Assembly (NCBI GenBank): GCA_021775475.1
Contig: JAJFHS010000041.1
Span: 114,272 to 178,271, forward strand
DNA length: 64,000 nt
Source of the DNA: Hyphomicrobiales bacterium
GTDB lineage: Bacteria; Pseudomonadota; Alphaproteobacteria; Rhizobiales; JAJFHR01
Reading direction: 5' to 3'
Of this stretch, positions 9,325 to 19,017 are shown piece after piece. The position numbers were made by a program, and so were the translations under genes. Position 1 is the first letter of the stretch; each line of letters begins with the position of its first letter. The notes under the pieces were generated by a model. It was not told where the DNA came from and did not search any database. It worked only from the letters and a program-made list of their open reading frames with translations.

Positions 9325-10227
9325 CTATTGCGAGCGCAATCGCGGATCGAGCATATCGCGGATAGCATCACCAAACAGATTAAATCCGAACACAGCCAGT
9401 GAAATAGCAATGCCGGGCCAGATGGCCACCCATGGCGCGCTTTCAACGTACTCTTCAGCGCCCCCCTGCAACATCAAACCCCAGGCCGGCGTTGGTTCCT
9501 GCACGCCCAACCCCAGGTAAGACAGGGAGGCTTCAAGCAGGATTGCCTGACCAACGAAAGCCGTCAACATGATTAAAAACGGTGCCATGACGTTGGGTGC
9601 CATATGACGCAAGATGATGCGAATGTGACTGTAGCCAAGCGCACGTGCGGCATCAATATAGGGAATTTCACGTATGGAAAGTGCGGTTGAACGCACGACG
9701 CGAGCACATTGAGGAATAAACGGAATGGTGATGGCGATGATAACATTTTCAATACCAGGGCCAAGCACAGCGACGACGGCCAAGGCCATGATAATCAGCG
9801 GGAAGGCCATAAAAACATCCATGATGCGCTGGAAAATTATATCAATTTTACCGCCGAAATAAGCGCTGCCAACGCCTAACACCAACCCGGTGAAAGCACC
9901 AATAAAGGCGGCCGTAAAGCCAACAAACAAAGCGGTCCTTGCCCCATATATCAGCCGCGACAGCATATCGCGACCAAACTGATCTGTTCCCAGAAAAAAC
10001 TGCCAGTCCGGGGGGACTAGCATGAATTCAAAAGCGTTTAACTCAGGGTCATAGGGTGCTAGAAAAGGGGCGAAAATAGCCATGGCGATCATAAGCAAAA
10101 CAATGACACCACCGATGGCACCAAGAGGTTGCTGACGCCAGAAGGTTTTCAAGTGAAAAAATACGGATTTCTTTTCAAGAAGTTCTTCCGTCTCAGCTTC
10201 CACCTGTATTTCTGATGTCGTGACCAT
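9325..10227 (-). CDS. Dipeptide/oligopeptide-type ABC importer permease (DppC family)
   Basis: 300 residues with the OppC_N N-terminal segment (about residues 22-70) and a BPD-transporter membrane domain. The EAA loop reads DAARALGYSHIRIILRHMAP. DQFGRDMLSRLIYGAR is the typical DppC/OppC extracytoplasmic motif. It follows dppB after 11 bases and precedes the nitroreductase gene. The second membrane subunit of the importer encoded at 9325-14995. Confidence 0.92.
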   Translation of the reverse strand: MVTTSEIQVEAETEELLEKKSVFFHLKTFWRQQPLGAIGGVIVLLMIAMAIFAPFLAPYDPELNAFEFMLVPPDWQFFLGTDQFGRDMLSRLIYGARTALFVGFTAAFIGAFTGLVLGVGSAYFGGKIDIIFQRIMDVFMAFPLIIMALAVVAVLGPGIENVIIAITIPFIPQCARVVRSTALSIREIPYIDAARALGYSHIRIILRHMAPNVMAPFLIMLTAFVGQAILLEASLSYLGLGVQEPTPAWGLMLQGGAEEYVESAPWVAIWPGIAISLAVFGFNLFGDAIRDMLDPRLRSQ

Positions 10228-10238
10228 TTAACTATCCT

Positions 10239-11210
10239 TCAGGCGTAACGTATGCGTGGATCAAGCCAGGCATAACAAATATCGATAAGAAAATTGGTGA
10301 AAATAAATATCGTCACCACCACCATAACCAGCGCCTGGGTCAAGGTGAAATCCTGGTTGAGGACAGATTCGACAAACAATTTACCCAGCCCGTTAAGGTT
10401 GAACACCTGCTCGGTCACCACCAGCCCGCCCATGAGAAAAGCAAACTCGATGCCGACAACCGTAATCACCGGCAGCATTGAGTTTTTCAGCGCATGGCGA
10501 TTGATAATTATTTTTTCAATCATGCCCTTGGCCCGCGCGGTACGGATGTAATCCTCGCGCAGAACTTCAAGCAGAGCAGAGCGCGTCATACGCGTGGCCA
10601 CGGCCGAATAACGATAACCGGTGGCAACAGCGGGCCAAATTAATTGCGACATGTTGCCCCAGAAATCTTCAAACGGGGAGACATAGGTGATTGGCGGCAT
10701 CCACGGCTCACCAAACAATGCCTGGGTTGTAATCAGAAGCCCCAGAATAATCATGATGCCAAGCCAGAAGGATGGCAGGGCAATGCCGGCAATTGAAAAT
10801 GCCCGCACACCATAATCAATCCAGGTGTTCTGCTTGACGGCTGAAATAGTGCCTAAAGGAATAGCGATCAGCAAGGAAACAACCGTTGCCATGATGGCAA
10901 CCTGCAAGGACAGTTGAAACCGCAGGCCGATCTCATAAGAGACCGGTTGTCCGGTCCACATGGATTCGCCTAAATCAAGAGTAGCAAATCCAAAAATGAA
11001 ATCCCAGAACTGAACCATAATAGGGTCATTGAGGCCAAGGTTATCGCGACACAGCTTAATCTGTTCGGGATCGGCATAAAGTCCGCTGCCGGCAAGGCGT
11101 ATTTCACAGACGTCGCCGGGAATTAGACGTAATATAAAAAATATCAAAACAGCTGCCCCGATAAGCGTCGGGATCATCAGCAAAAGGCGTTTGAAAATAT
11201 ACTGGATCAT
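10239..11210 (-). CDS. Dipeptide/oligopeptide-type ABC importer permease (DppB family)
   Basis: 323 residues with six membrane segments. It opens with MIQYIFKRLLLMIPTLIGAA, the conserved DppB start, and has RLIPGDVCEIRL and LREDYIRTARAKGM (EAA loop). RLIPGD is a hallmark of peptide, nickel and oligosaccharide permeases of this family. It lies between the binding-protein gene and dppC. The Cys within GDVCEIRL is uncommon where most homologues have Pro or Ala. Confidence 0.92.
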   Translation of the reverse strand: MIQYIFKRLLLMIPTLIGAAVLIFFILRLIPGDVCEIRLAGSGLYADPEQIKLCRDNLGLNDPIMVQFWDFIFGFATLDLGESMWTGQPVSYEIGLRFQLSLQVAIMATVVSLLIAIPLGTISAVKQNTWIDYGVRAFSIAGIALPSFWLGIMIILGLLITTQALFGEPWMPPITYVSPFEDFWGNMSQLIWPAVATGYRYSAVATRMTRSALLEVLREDYIRTARAKGMIEKIIINRHALKNSMLPVITVVGIEFAFLMGGLVVTEQVFNLNGLGKLFVESVLNQDFTLTQALVMVVVTIFIFTNFLIDICYAWLDPRIRYA

Positions 11211-11288
11211 AATGTTCTCGTGTAAGCCCCGCCCACCAACACAACCAAGTGCTGATGGACGGGTATCATCTAACGATTTCGCTCGATA

Positions 11289-12917
11289 TTATTTATCAAG
11301 CCATATGTTGTCCAAAGACTGGTTCAAGTAGTGACTTGGAGCAATCTTCCAGCCCTTGACGTAAGAGCGGTAGGCATTGATCTTGTACCACCACAGAGTA
11401 ACACCAATCAGAGCCTGGTCGTTAAGTGCGCGGGTTTCAAATTCGCGCATAAGCTTGCGTTGCTCTTCTTGGGTTTCAGCCCGTTCCAGTTTGGCATAGA
11501 TAGCTTCAAGCACGGGATCGTCATAGTTACCGTAGTTGTTGCCGGCAGAGCCGAGGAACTTGGTTACATCCGCAATCGGGTTGATGACGCTCTGGCAGTT
11601 GAAGTCGATGGAAACATCGAAATTCTTCTTTTTGCGCAGAATATCATAAAACACCGGGCTGGGATTAACCTGCTGGGTAACATTCATGCCAACCTTCTTC
11701 CACTGGTCAATCAACCATGTGCCCACAACCTTGTAAGGTTGGTCAACAGCACGATTGTTCAACGTGAAAGTCAGGCCTTCCTGACCGGCTTCTTTCAACA
11801 GACGCCGGGCTTCAGCCCGATTGGCTTCAATGTCAGTACCGTATCCGGCAAGCTTGACCATTTCTTCCTTGGTTGCAGCCAGAGGATGTTTCGGGAATAC
11901 GACACCACCAACTGTTTTCACAATAGCAATCTTGGAGAGGTACTTCGAACCACCCCAGCGATCAACTGCCAGTGTCAAGGCTTTGCGCACACGTACATCA
12001 TCAAAAGGTTTCTTTTTCTGATTTGGTGTGAACATCAAGACACAGTTCCAATCGCTTTCCTGAACCGTGATTTTATCGCCAAGAGCTTTGACGAGATCGT
12101 CACGGGCTTTTGGCGGAAAGCCGCGGAATTCGATTGCTGCGCGATCACCGCGAATGGCTTGCAGACGCAAGGACATCTTGGGTGCAGAAATCGCTTTAAA
12201 GCCATCCAGATAGGGCTGGCCTTTGAAATGGTAGCCTTCGTATTTTTTGCCCGATACAAACGATCCTGGCTGATACTCGACAAAACGGAAAGGACCGGTA
12301 CCATTGATGTTTTTCTGGTGCCATTTATAGCCTTTCTCATCCAGGTCTTTCTTCGAATAGATGAAATTAAACGGCGTGGCTACCGCTGGAATGAACGATC
12401 CCGAAGGGAACTTCAGCTTGAACTGTACGGTATATTTGTCAGTCGCCTTAACTGATTCAACCATTTTAAAGAAGGCTTTGCGGCTACTTGCAATGCCTTT
12501 AGGCGGGAAAATGATCTTGTTGAAAGTGGCAACAACGTCCTGTGCGCTCAAAGGCGTTCCATCATGAAACTTGATGTCTTTGCGAATCTTGAACGTAAAG
12601 GTCTTGCCGCCATCTTCACCTTTTGGCACATCGCCTTCACAAACATCACAGACAAAATCAGTTGGCGATGAAGGATTGTCGGGATTGATTCTGATCAGCA
12701 GGCTGTAGAACGGGCGAATGGGATGCACCATGCCAAACGTGGTTTCCACATGGCCGTCAAATGATGGAATTTTCGAACCCACCACGAAATTTAGTACGCC
12801 GCCTTTTTTGGGCGTCATACCGTCCGTTGCAGCCTGGCCGGGCGATGCCGCCAGGCCGAAAGCCATTACGGTACCGACCGCAAGAGCTGTGGCGTATTTT
12901 AGTCCAGTGTACTTCAT
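11289..12917 (-). CDS. Periplasmic substrate-binding protein, family 5 (peptide/opine/nickel type)
   Basis: 542 residues, normal for family 5 receptors. A Sec signal (MKYTGLKYATALAVGTVMAF ... GQAATDG) precedes the mature protein. Family motifs include KDIKFHDGTPLSAQDVVATF near residue 113 and FDDVRVRKALTLAVDR near 307. A GGAGG-type ribosome site lies upstream of the ATG at 12917. The protein sits between the ATPase genes and the permease genes of one operon. Family 5 receptors bind peptides, opines, glutathione, nickel chelates or sugars; no residue pattern fixes the ligand here. A CVCDVC-like region (DFVCDVCEGD) may hold a disulfide. Confidence 0.9.
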   Translation of the reverse strand: MKYTGLKYATALAVGTVMAFGLAASPGQAATDGMTPKKGGVLNFVVGSKIPSFDGHVETTFGMVHPIRPFYSLLIRINPDNPSSPTDFVCDVCEGDVPKGEDGGKTFTFKIRKDIKFHDGTPLSAQDVVATFNKIIFPPKGIASSRKAFFKMVESVKATDKYTVQFKLKFPSGSFIPAVATPFNFIYSKKDLDEKGYKWHQKNINGTGPFRFVEYQPGSFVSGKKYEGYHFKGQPYLDGFKAISAPKMSLRLQAIRGDRAAIEFRGFPPKARDDLVKALGDKITVQESDWNCVLMFTPNQKKKPFDDVRVRKALTLAVDRWGGSKYLSKIAIVKTVGGVVFPKHPLAATKEEMVKLAGYGTDIEANRAEARRLLKEAGQEGLTFTLNNRAVDQPYKVVGTWLIDQWKKVGMNVTQQVNPSPVFYDILRKKKNFDVSIDFNCQSVINPIADVTKFLGSAGNNYGNYDDPVLEAIYAKLERAETQEEQRKLMREFETRALNDQALIGVTLWWYKINAYRSYVKGWKIAPSHYLNQSLDNIWLDK

Positions 12918-12992
12918 TACTTCTTTCCTCCCTGGTTACACGAGGATATTTATCAAATCCTCTTTCATGATACTCCCGAATTTAAGGAGCTA

Positions 12993-14000
12993 TCACACTT
13001 CTGTACAGGCCACCCAATGGCCTGGTTTAACTTCCCTGAATTCGGGAATCGCTTTTGAACATCCATCAGTTGCCGAAATACAGCGAGGATGAAACACACA
13101 CCCGCTCGGCGGGTTAATCGGGCTTGGTATCTCACCCTTCACCATCTGGTGCTTACGTCCTTTTTCAATCGTTGGATCGGGAATGGGGACGGCGGAAAGC
13201 AACGCTTTTGTATAAGGGTGAATTGGATTGTCATAGAGCTCGTCACAATCAGCCAACTCGACCATTTTACCGAGATACATCACCGCCACCCGATGACACA
13301 GATGCCGGACGACACTTAAATCATGGGCAATAAAGAGATAGGTAAGGTTGAATTCGTCGCGCAAATCTTCCAGCAGGTTAATCACCTGAGCCTGGATTGA
13401 AACATCGAGAGCAGACACGGCTTCATCGCAGATAATAAATTCTGGCCGCACTGCCAAAGCCCGGGCAATGCCCACACGCTGGCGCTGGCCACCACTCATT
13501 TCATGAGGATACCTGTCGGCAAACTTAGGATTGAGACCACACACCGATAACAGTTCCAATACGCGTTTTTCGCGCGCACGGTTATCAGCTTCGATATTAT
13601 GAACATGCATCGGCTCGGCGATAATCTCGCCAATCTTCATCCGCGGATTGAGTGAACTGAACGGGTCCTGGAAAATAACCTGAATACGCTGACGCAAGGG
13701 CATCATACCAATGCGGTCGAGCTGGCCCAGATTTACGCTGTCATACAGAATATTGCCGGAGGTAGCTTTTTCCAATTGCAGAATACATCTGCCTGTGGTG
13801 GTTTTTCCGCATCCTGATTCACCAACCAATCCCAAAGTCTCACCACGCCTAATGTCGAAACTCACACCATCAACGGCCTTTACATGACCAACCACCTGGG
13901 GGATAAGCGCGCCTTCGGTGATGGGAAAATGCATTTTGAGGTTTTTCACCTGCACCAGCACGTCGCTATCAGAAGACTTTATGGTATTTTCCATGCTCAT
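12993..14000 (-). CDS. Dipeptide/oligopeptide-type ABC importer ATPase (DppF family)
   Basis: 335 residues. Walker [16 protein letters not shown], signature [15 protein letters not shown] and Walker [15 protein letters not shown] are intact. The C-terminal oligo_HPY region ([14 protein letters not shown]) is followed by cysteines ([14 protein letters not shown]) that in this family can hold an iron-sulfur cluster. Its ATG overlaps the dppD stop by one base (TGATG), so translation is coupled. Works as a heterodimer with DppD. Confidence 0.93.
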   Translation of the reverse strand: MSMENTIKSSDSDVLVQVKNLKMHFPITEGALIPQVVGHVKAVDGVSFDIRRGETLGLVGESGCGKTTTGRCILQLEKATSGNILYDSVNLGQLDRIGMMPLRQRIQVIFQDPFSSLNPRMKIGEIIAEPMHVHNIEADNRAREKRVLELLSVCGLNPKFADRYPHEMSGGQRQRVGIARALAVRPEFIICDEAVSALDVSIQAQVINLLEDLRDEFNLTYLFIAHDLSVVRHLCHRVAVMYLGKMVELADCDELYDNPIHPYTKALLSAVPIPDPTIEKGRKHQMVKGEIPSPINPPSGCVFHPRCISATDGCSKAIPEFREVKPGHWVACTEV

Positions 14001-14995
14001 CAGGCAGTCTCCAGGGCGTTGATTAACTTGTCGTGATGCCAGCAGGCAGTAGCATGACCGTCACTTACAGTTTCCAGTTTCGGACCTGAGGATTTGCATT
14101 TGTCGGTTGCAAAATTACACCGTGGCCGGAAGGCACAACCGTCATCCAGCTTGGTTAGATCCGGGGGCTGGCCCTGTACAGGATCGAGTTTGGCCTGACG
14201 TGGCAGATCCATACGCGGCACCGAGCGCAAAAGTGCTAATGTATAGGGATGGCGTGGGTGGTGATAAATATCTTCGGCTGTTCCGCTTTCAATAATCCGT
14301 CCGGCATACATCACATTGACGCGGTCGGCATAGCGCGCCACCACGCCCAGATTATGGGTAATAACGATCAGGGCCACGCCGAGTTCACGGGTGAGGTTTT
14401 TCATCAATTCGAGAATTTGCGCCTGAATGGTTACATCAAGTGCTGTTGTCGGCTCATCGGCAATGATCAATTTGGGATTGCACGACAGGGCCAGAGCGAT
14501 CATGACGCGCTGGCGCATACCGCCACTCAAGTGATGCGGGTATTGCTTCAGCCGCCGCCGGGCATCGGAAATCCCAACCTTTTCAAGCAACTCAAAAGCG
14601 CGCTCATCAGCATCTTCCCTTGAAAGCCCAAGGTGCTGCTGGAGAGTTTCAGTTATCTGCAAACCAATGGTGAGGACGGGATTGAGCGACGTCATGGGCT
14701 CCTGGAACACCATGGCTATTTTGTTGCCGCGCACTTTACGCATTTCTTCATCACTCAGGGTTGCCAGGTCCTGGTCCATAAACTTTATATGCCCACCAAC
14801 AACGCGCCCGGGAGGATCAGGAATAAGCCTCAGAATGGACAGCGCACTGACTGATTTGCCGCAACCGGATTCACCGACAACAGCCACGGTTTCACCCTCG
14901 TCCACATCGTAGGTAATGCCGTCAACGGCCTTGACAATTCCCGCAGACGTGAAGAATTGGGTTTGGAGGTTTTGAACTTCCAGTAACTTCGCCAC
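14000..14995 (-). CDS. Dipeptide/oligopeptide-type ABC importer ATPase (DppD family)
   Basis: 331 residues from a GTG at 14995, chosen because GGGGAG stands 10 bases upstream and translation then starts [15 protein letters not shown], as in homologues. A start at 15076 would add 27 non-conserved residues. Walker [16 protein letters not shown], signature [15 protein letters not shown] and Walker [15 protein letters not shown] are present, with the C-terminal [14 protein letters not shown] and a cysteine cluster ([14 protein letters not shown]). First gene of the dppDF-SBP-dppBC-nitroreductase operon; the 210-base gap upstream should hold its promoter. Confidence 0.92.
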   Translation of the reverse strand: MAKLLEVQNLQTQFFTSAGIVKAVDGITYDVDEGETVAVVGESGCGKSVSALSILRLIPDPPGRVVGGHIKFMDQDLATLSDEEMRKVRGNKIAMVFQEPMTSLNPVLTIGLQITETLQQHLGLSREDADERAFELLEKVGISDARRRLKQYPHHLSGGMRQRVMIALALSCNPKLIIADEPTTALDVTIQAQILELMKNLTRELGVALIVITHNLGVVARYADRVNVMYAGRIIESGTAEDIYHHPRHPYTLALLRSVPRMDLPRQAKLDPVQGQPPDLTKLDDGCAFRPRCNFATDKCKSSGPKLETVSDGHATACWHHDKLINALETA

Positions 14996-15206
14996 TAACC
15001 AGATACTCCCCGTTTGATTATGGCTTTTAGCCCTTTTTATTTTCGCGAATCCCTCGCTCAATCTGCAATGGCGCATTCCCGGGCGAGAGACCCTAGGACT
15101 GTAGCTTAATTTCAGAACCAGAACAATGCAATAGGCTTCCAGATTTGTCCCGTATACTGGAAAAACCCTTAAGTTGGCCGGGGCTGAATAAGTAGATTCT
15201 CAGGCT

Positions 15207-17858
15207 CTAGAAATTCAACGAAATATCTCTGGGTATCGAGTTGCAGCTGGCCACTATCAATGCCTGTTCTTTAGGCAGTGCGGGTTGCAACCTCAAGCCG
15301 ATTGAATAGCGAATAGCGACATCATATTCCTGCAAACCGGGCAATAATTCCGTCCTGGCCCGCTGGCGCCACTTTAAATCCTGCTGATAGGCTTCTATTG
15401 CCTTTTGCAGCGATTTTTGCACCTTTTCAAGCTTTGCTTTTTTGCCTCTTAATGCCTTGCGGGCCCTGGAAAGCTCTTTCCTGATGGCCGCGGTTCCCTT
15501 TATCGAATTAAACAGCCTTGAGGTAGTTCCGATGACTTTCGAAGCCTGTTTTGCTTCAAGGCCTTTGATCTTGTCACCAAGTTGCTCAATATCATCGCCC
15601 AAACCAGCCAGCCGATCGGTTGCTGAGATGGTCGAAATAAGTTCTGCAAAAACCTCATAAGCCTGATCAGTTGTGCGCTGATATTTACGCCGCGACAGCT
15701 TTTCAGTGTTCATGAGTTTGTTAAACCTATCGTTTTCAACCTTCCAGTTTTCCGGGATGCCGCTTTCCAGTTGCAGGCGCTGTGCTTTAAGGTCCGCTGC
15801 AAGGGCAACAAGGTTTCCAAGCTCCTGGCCTTTTGATGTCCTGTTATCAATTTCAGTAGTGGTTGCTTTTAGTTTCTGGGTAATTTTGAGAATGTCTTTC
15901 TCAATTGACCTGACTTTACTGTGCAGCGGTCGATAGGCTGGCGTCGCCGAAGAAATGGCGGCTTCTGCTTGAAAGACATCGTCGCGGCGATCAAAAACAG
16001 ACATCGCACTGTCAAGAGCCTTGCGGATTGATGTTTGCTGTTTCTTGGGCAGATAACTTACATCCAGCTTGGATGCACTGGCAATCGCTGCGCGAATTTC
16101 ATCACCATTGCTCTCCAGCTCCCCAAACACATACCTGCCGATACAATATTGCAACTGCGGGTTCAGTGGCGGCGGTGCGGTGCTTGACGTAAGAGTTACC
16201 CTGTTTGGAAGGTAATTTACCATAGCGGGAAAATTTGCCACAACAACCAGCGCCAATAATTGCAGGCCAATAAACGGAATAACCCCTTTATACATCTGGA
16301 TGGTTTTGACAGTCGCAGGTGCGACGCCGCGCAAGTAGAACAAGGCAAAGCCAAATGGTGGGGTAAGGAAAGAAGTCTGAATATTCAGGCCAATCATGAC
16401 ACCCAGCCACACTGCTGTGATGTTGGCGGAAGGATCGGCCAGCAGGATAGGTGCTACGATCGGCACGACAACAACCGAGATTTCGATAAAATCAAGGAAA
16501 AACCCGAGAATAAAAATCACGCCCATAACAACAATGAATTTGGTCCAAAACCCTCCCGGCAGCGAAAACAGGAAGTCGCGCACAAGCTCCTCACCGCCGA
16601 AAGCGCGGAAGGCTGAAGTCAAAATTGCGGCACCCATGAGAATAACAAACACCAGCGACGTCGTTTTCGCCGTATCAATCATCACCTCATGCAATGTATT
16701 TTCGATCCGGTAGACGCGAATACCGCTCCAGATCAAGGAGGCTGCCAGAGCCAGCGATGCGGCCACCCCGATCAATATCCCCAACAGATCCTGGTCGGTT
16801 TTTATCAGCTTGATGTTCATGGTGAAATTATTGACGACAAAGGCCAGAACCAACACAGAGGCGATTGCCAGGATGGCAGGGGAGTAGCGGTTTTTTGCCT
16901 CATCCGTCAGGCGATAACCGGCCATAATCAAAGCACCGGCAGCACCAATGGCTCCCGCCTGATTGACGGTGGCAACACCGGTAATGATAGCCCCCAACAC
17001 CAGAAAAATCAGCGCCAGCGGCGGCACCAGAGCCATAAGCACATCTTGCATGAACTTGAAGTCAAATGCTCGCCCGCGCGAAACCGCCGGGGCTACTTCC
17101 GGTTTTATCATCGCGAAGACAAGGATATATACCATATAAAGTGCTACCAAAACCAGACCGGGAACAAGGGCACCAAGAAACATTTCGCCTGCACTGGTTG
17201 AGCCAACATCAAAAATAGATGGCATCGATAACTCGCCGGTGGCTTGTTTGTATAAGGCCTTGCGCAGGCTTCCCGCCTGATCAGTGGCAGAGGCCAGCTG
17301 GTCAGCCAGAATAATCAGCACGATTGAGGGCGGGATAATCTGCCCCAGGGTTCCTGAAGCGGCAATCGTTCCTGTTGCCAACGGTGTTGAATATTTATTG
17401 CGCATCATGGCTGGCAGGGAAATCAACCCCATGGCAACAACTGTTGCTCCGACAATTCCTGTTGTTGCCGCCAGCAGGGCGCCGACAAAGACCACCGATA
17501 TTCCCAGACCGCCGGGTATGGGGCCAAACAATTTGGCCATCGTCACCAGCAGATCGACGGCGATTTTGGATTTTTGCAGCATAATGCCCATGAAAATGAA
17601 CAGGGGCACGGCTATTAAAGTGTCTCGTTCGACAACCCAGTAAACACTTCGCAGATTGGTTACCCCGGCCGACAGCCATTGCCACGGAGAACCGGTGAAG
17701 AAATAAGCTGCCGCATCGCCGGCAAAAACATAGCCTGACACACCGGCCAGCATGATTGTCAGGATCGCCGCCCCCGGCAACGCAAAGGCGACAGGAAAAC
17801 CTGACCCCAGCGCTGCAACCATGAGAACAAGGAGTAAACCTAGAAAAAAGAGTTCCAT
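15207..17858 (-). CDS. TRAP transporter large permease (DctM) with a long coiled-coil C-terminal extension
   Basis: 883 residues, about twice the length of an ordinary DctM (about 430). Residues 1 to about 550 hold the membrane permease, with the family pattern (GFPVAFALPGAAILTIM, VPLFIFMGIMLQKS, LGQIIPPSIVLIILADQ, LNIQTSFLTPPFGFALFYLR) and an extra membrane insertion in the middle, as in the long mannitol/chloroaromatic subgroup. Residues from about 555 to the end form a soluble, highly charged region with long heptad-like stretches rich in Lys, Glu, Gln and Ala (around 640-690 and 775-835). No enzymatic motif was recognised in the tail. It follows dctQ after 9 bases. The tail could be a scaffold or regulatory arm. 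Confidence 0.9.
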   Translation of the reverse strand: MELFFLGLLLVLMVAALGSGFPVAFALPGAAILTIMLAGVSGYVFAGDAAAYFFTGSPWQWLSAGVTNLRSVYWVVERDTLIAVPLFIFMGIMLQKSKIAVDLLVTMAKLFGPIPGGLGISVVFVGALLAATTGIVGATVVAMGLISLPAMMRNKYSTPLATGTIAASGTLGQIIPPSIVLIILADQLASATDQAGSLRKALYKQATGELSMPSIFDVGSTSAGEMFLGALVPGLVLVALYMVYILVFAMIKPEVAPAVSRGRAFDFKFMQDVLMALVPPLALIFLVLGAIITGVATVNQAGAIGAAGALIMAGYRLTDEAKNRYSPAILAIASVLVLAFVVNNFTMNIKLIKTDQDLLGILIGVAASLALAASLIWSGIRVYRIENTLHEVMIDTAKTTSLVFVILMGAAILTSAFRAFGGEELVRDFLFSLPGGFWTKFIVVMGVIFILGFFLDFIEISVVVVPIVAPILLADPSANITAVWLGVMIGLNIQTSFLTPPFGFALFYLRGVAPATVKTIQMYKGVIPFIGLQLLALVVVANFPAMVNYLPNRVTLTSSTAPPPLNPQLQYCIGRYVFGELESNGDEIRAAIASASKLDVSYLPKKQQTSIRKALDSAMSVFDRRDDVFQAEAAISSATPAYRPLHSKVRSIEKDILKITQKLKATTTEIDNRTSKGQELGNLVALAADLKAQRLQLESGIPENWKVENDRFNKLMNTEKLSRRKYQRTTDQAYEVFAELISTISATDRLAGLGDDIEQLGDKIKGLEAKQASKVIGTTSRLFNSIKGTAAIRKELSRARKALRGKKAKLEKVQKSLQKAIEAYQQDLKWRQRARTELLPGLQEYDVAIRYSIGLRLQPALPKEQALIVASCNSIPRDISLNF

Positions 17859-17867
17859 TCTATGTCC

Positions 17868-18860
17868 TTACTGCGCAACGATGTCGGTGTTACGGTGGCC
17901 GGATTCTTGCCGGTAATCAGCTACCGCTTCAAACAAAAAGCTGATGAATTGAATCAGCATAGTGGCGGCGAAAACGCCCAGAAATGCTGCCATCTGGTAT
18001 TTAATGTAAAGACCGATACTGCCGGTTTGCGTTACTTCGAAATTCATCACCGGAGAATTGATAATCGACTGTTTTCCGGCAAAACCAACGATCAGAATTA
18101 CCCAACAGGTGGGGATGCCAAGCAATAAAGCGCCAAAGACATTGGCCAATCCCTTTTTTTTCGCCCTGAAGCCCGCGTAAAGAACATCAACACGCACATG
18201 GCCCTCATCATACAGGGTGTAGGCTGAGGCAAACAGAAACAGGGCTGAATACCAATAGCGCACCAGATCTCCCATAAACGCCTGTTCGTAGGAGAAGACA
18301 AACCGGGTAATGACGATGGAAAGTTCGGCAATTATTATCAATAATGCCAGCCATGAGAACCCCAGTGTGCGCGTGAACGCACCGACAATAAACCCGAGGA
18401 TCACCAGCGGAAAGTGAACATACATGCCGACGAAAGAAGGGCGCCCGAAGTTGCGGACGTTGTCAATTTCAAGAAACAGGGCAAAACCCCCTTCGACCCG
18501 CATAAATGAAACAAAGATGTCAGCAACACCGACAAAGAGCACGGCGAAGAAAAAACTGCGGATGATATAGATATTTGCCATATGGATGCGATTGGCGTCC
18601 CATCGCAGGGAGGTCTCCGGCGAGCGCAATACATAATATACGGAGATACCAATTGCTATCGCATAAAGCAGGATTGGCACGATGCTCGTGGACTTGCCTG
18701 TCAGAACACTCTCCGGTCCGGTAAATCCAAAACCGACAATCAAAACATTATTGATTAGAAAGGCTGCAAGACCCCCCAGCATTGACCAGCCGATTATTCG
18801 GGTCACCGGTGCCGGTTGGCCATGTCGTTCGATGCCTGCGGCATCGCCCCTATCAGACAT
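17868..18860 (-). CDS. TRAP transporter small permease (DctQ), enlarged
   Basis: 330 residues against about 160-200 for typical DctQ. The C-terminal part (about residues 180-325) fits the DctQ four-helix pattern (YWYSALFLFASAYTLYDEGH, then VRVDVLY, and GSIGLYIKYQM). The N-terminal half adds about four more membrane helices and a loop (RMEGGFALFLEIDNVRNFG-like region near residue 122). Small-subunit enlargement is known for TRAP systems whose large subunit is also long. It lies between dctP and dctM, and the hairpin at 18964-18992 precedes it. Confidence 0.85.
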   Translation of the reverse strand: MSDRGDAAGIERHGQPAPVTRIIGWSMLGGLAAFLINNVLIVGFGFTGPESVLTGKSTSIVPILLYAIAIGISVYYVLRSPETSLRWDANRIHMANIYIIRSFFFAVLFVGVADIFVSFMRVEGGFALFLEIDNVRNFGRPSFVGMYVHFPLVILGFIVGAFTRTLGFSWLALLIIIAELSIVITRFVFSYEQAFMGDLVRYWYSALFLFASAYTLYDEGHVRVDVLYAGFRAKKKGLANVFGALLLGIPTCWVILIVGFAGKQSIINSPVMNFEVTQTGSIGLYIKYQMAAFLGVFAATMLIQFISFLFEAVADYRQESGHRNTDIVAQ

Positions 18861-18963
18861 TTTATCTCCCTAATCCCGGAAATCCCATATAAGCGCCTGA
18901 CGCTCCCCACCTGGGTTCCGTGGCCACAGCAGCATCTTTACAACTTCGCCCGGCACTTTCGAC

Positions 18964-18992
18964 GAAAAAGAGCGGGGCCAGCAGCCCCGCCC
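18964..18992 (-). terminator. Hairpin between dctP and dctQ (intra-operon attenuator)
   Basis: On the minus strand a 7-base GC stem (GCGGGGC/GCCCCGC) with a 5-base loop is followed by TCTTTTT, an intrinsic-terminator layout. It lies just past the dctP stop and upstream of dctQM. Partial termination here would give more binding protein than permease, a common need in TRAP and ABC operons. On the plus strand the same stem is followed by a second T run a few bases later, but no plus-strand gene feeds it. Confidence 0.7.
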
Positions 18993-19017
18993 GTATTTTT
19001 TTGAAATTACCCAAGCT

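Noticed and set aside
11331..12455. 374-codon open frame on the plus strand
   Set aside because: It lies fully antisense to the family 5 binding-protein gene, has no ribosome site and no recognisable domain; it is a shadow of that gene's codon bias.
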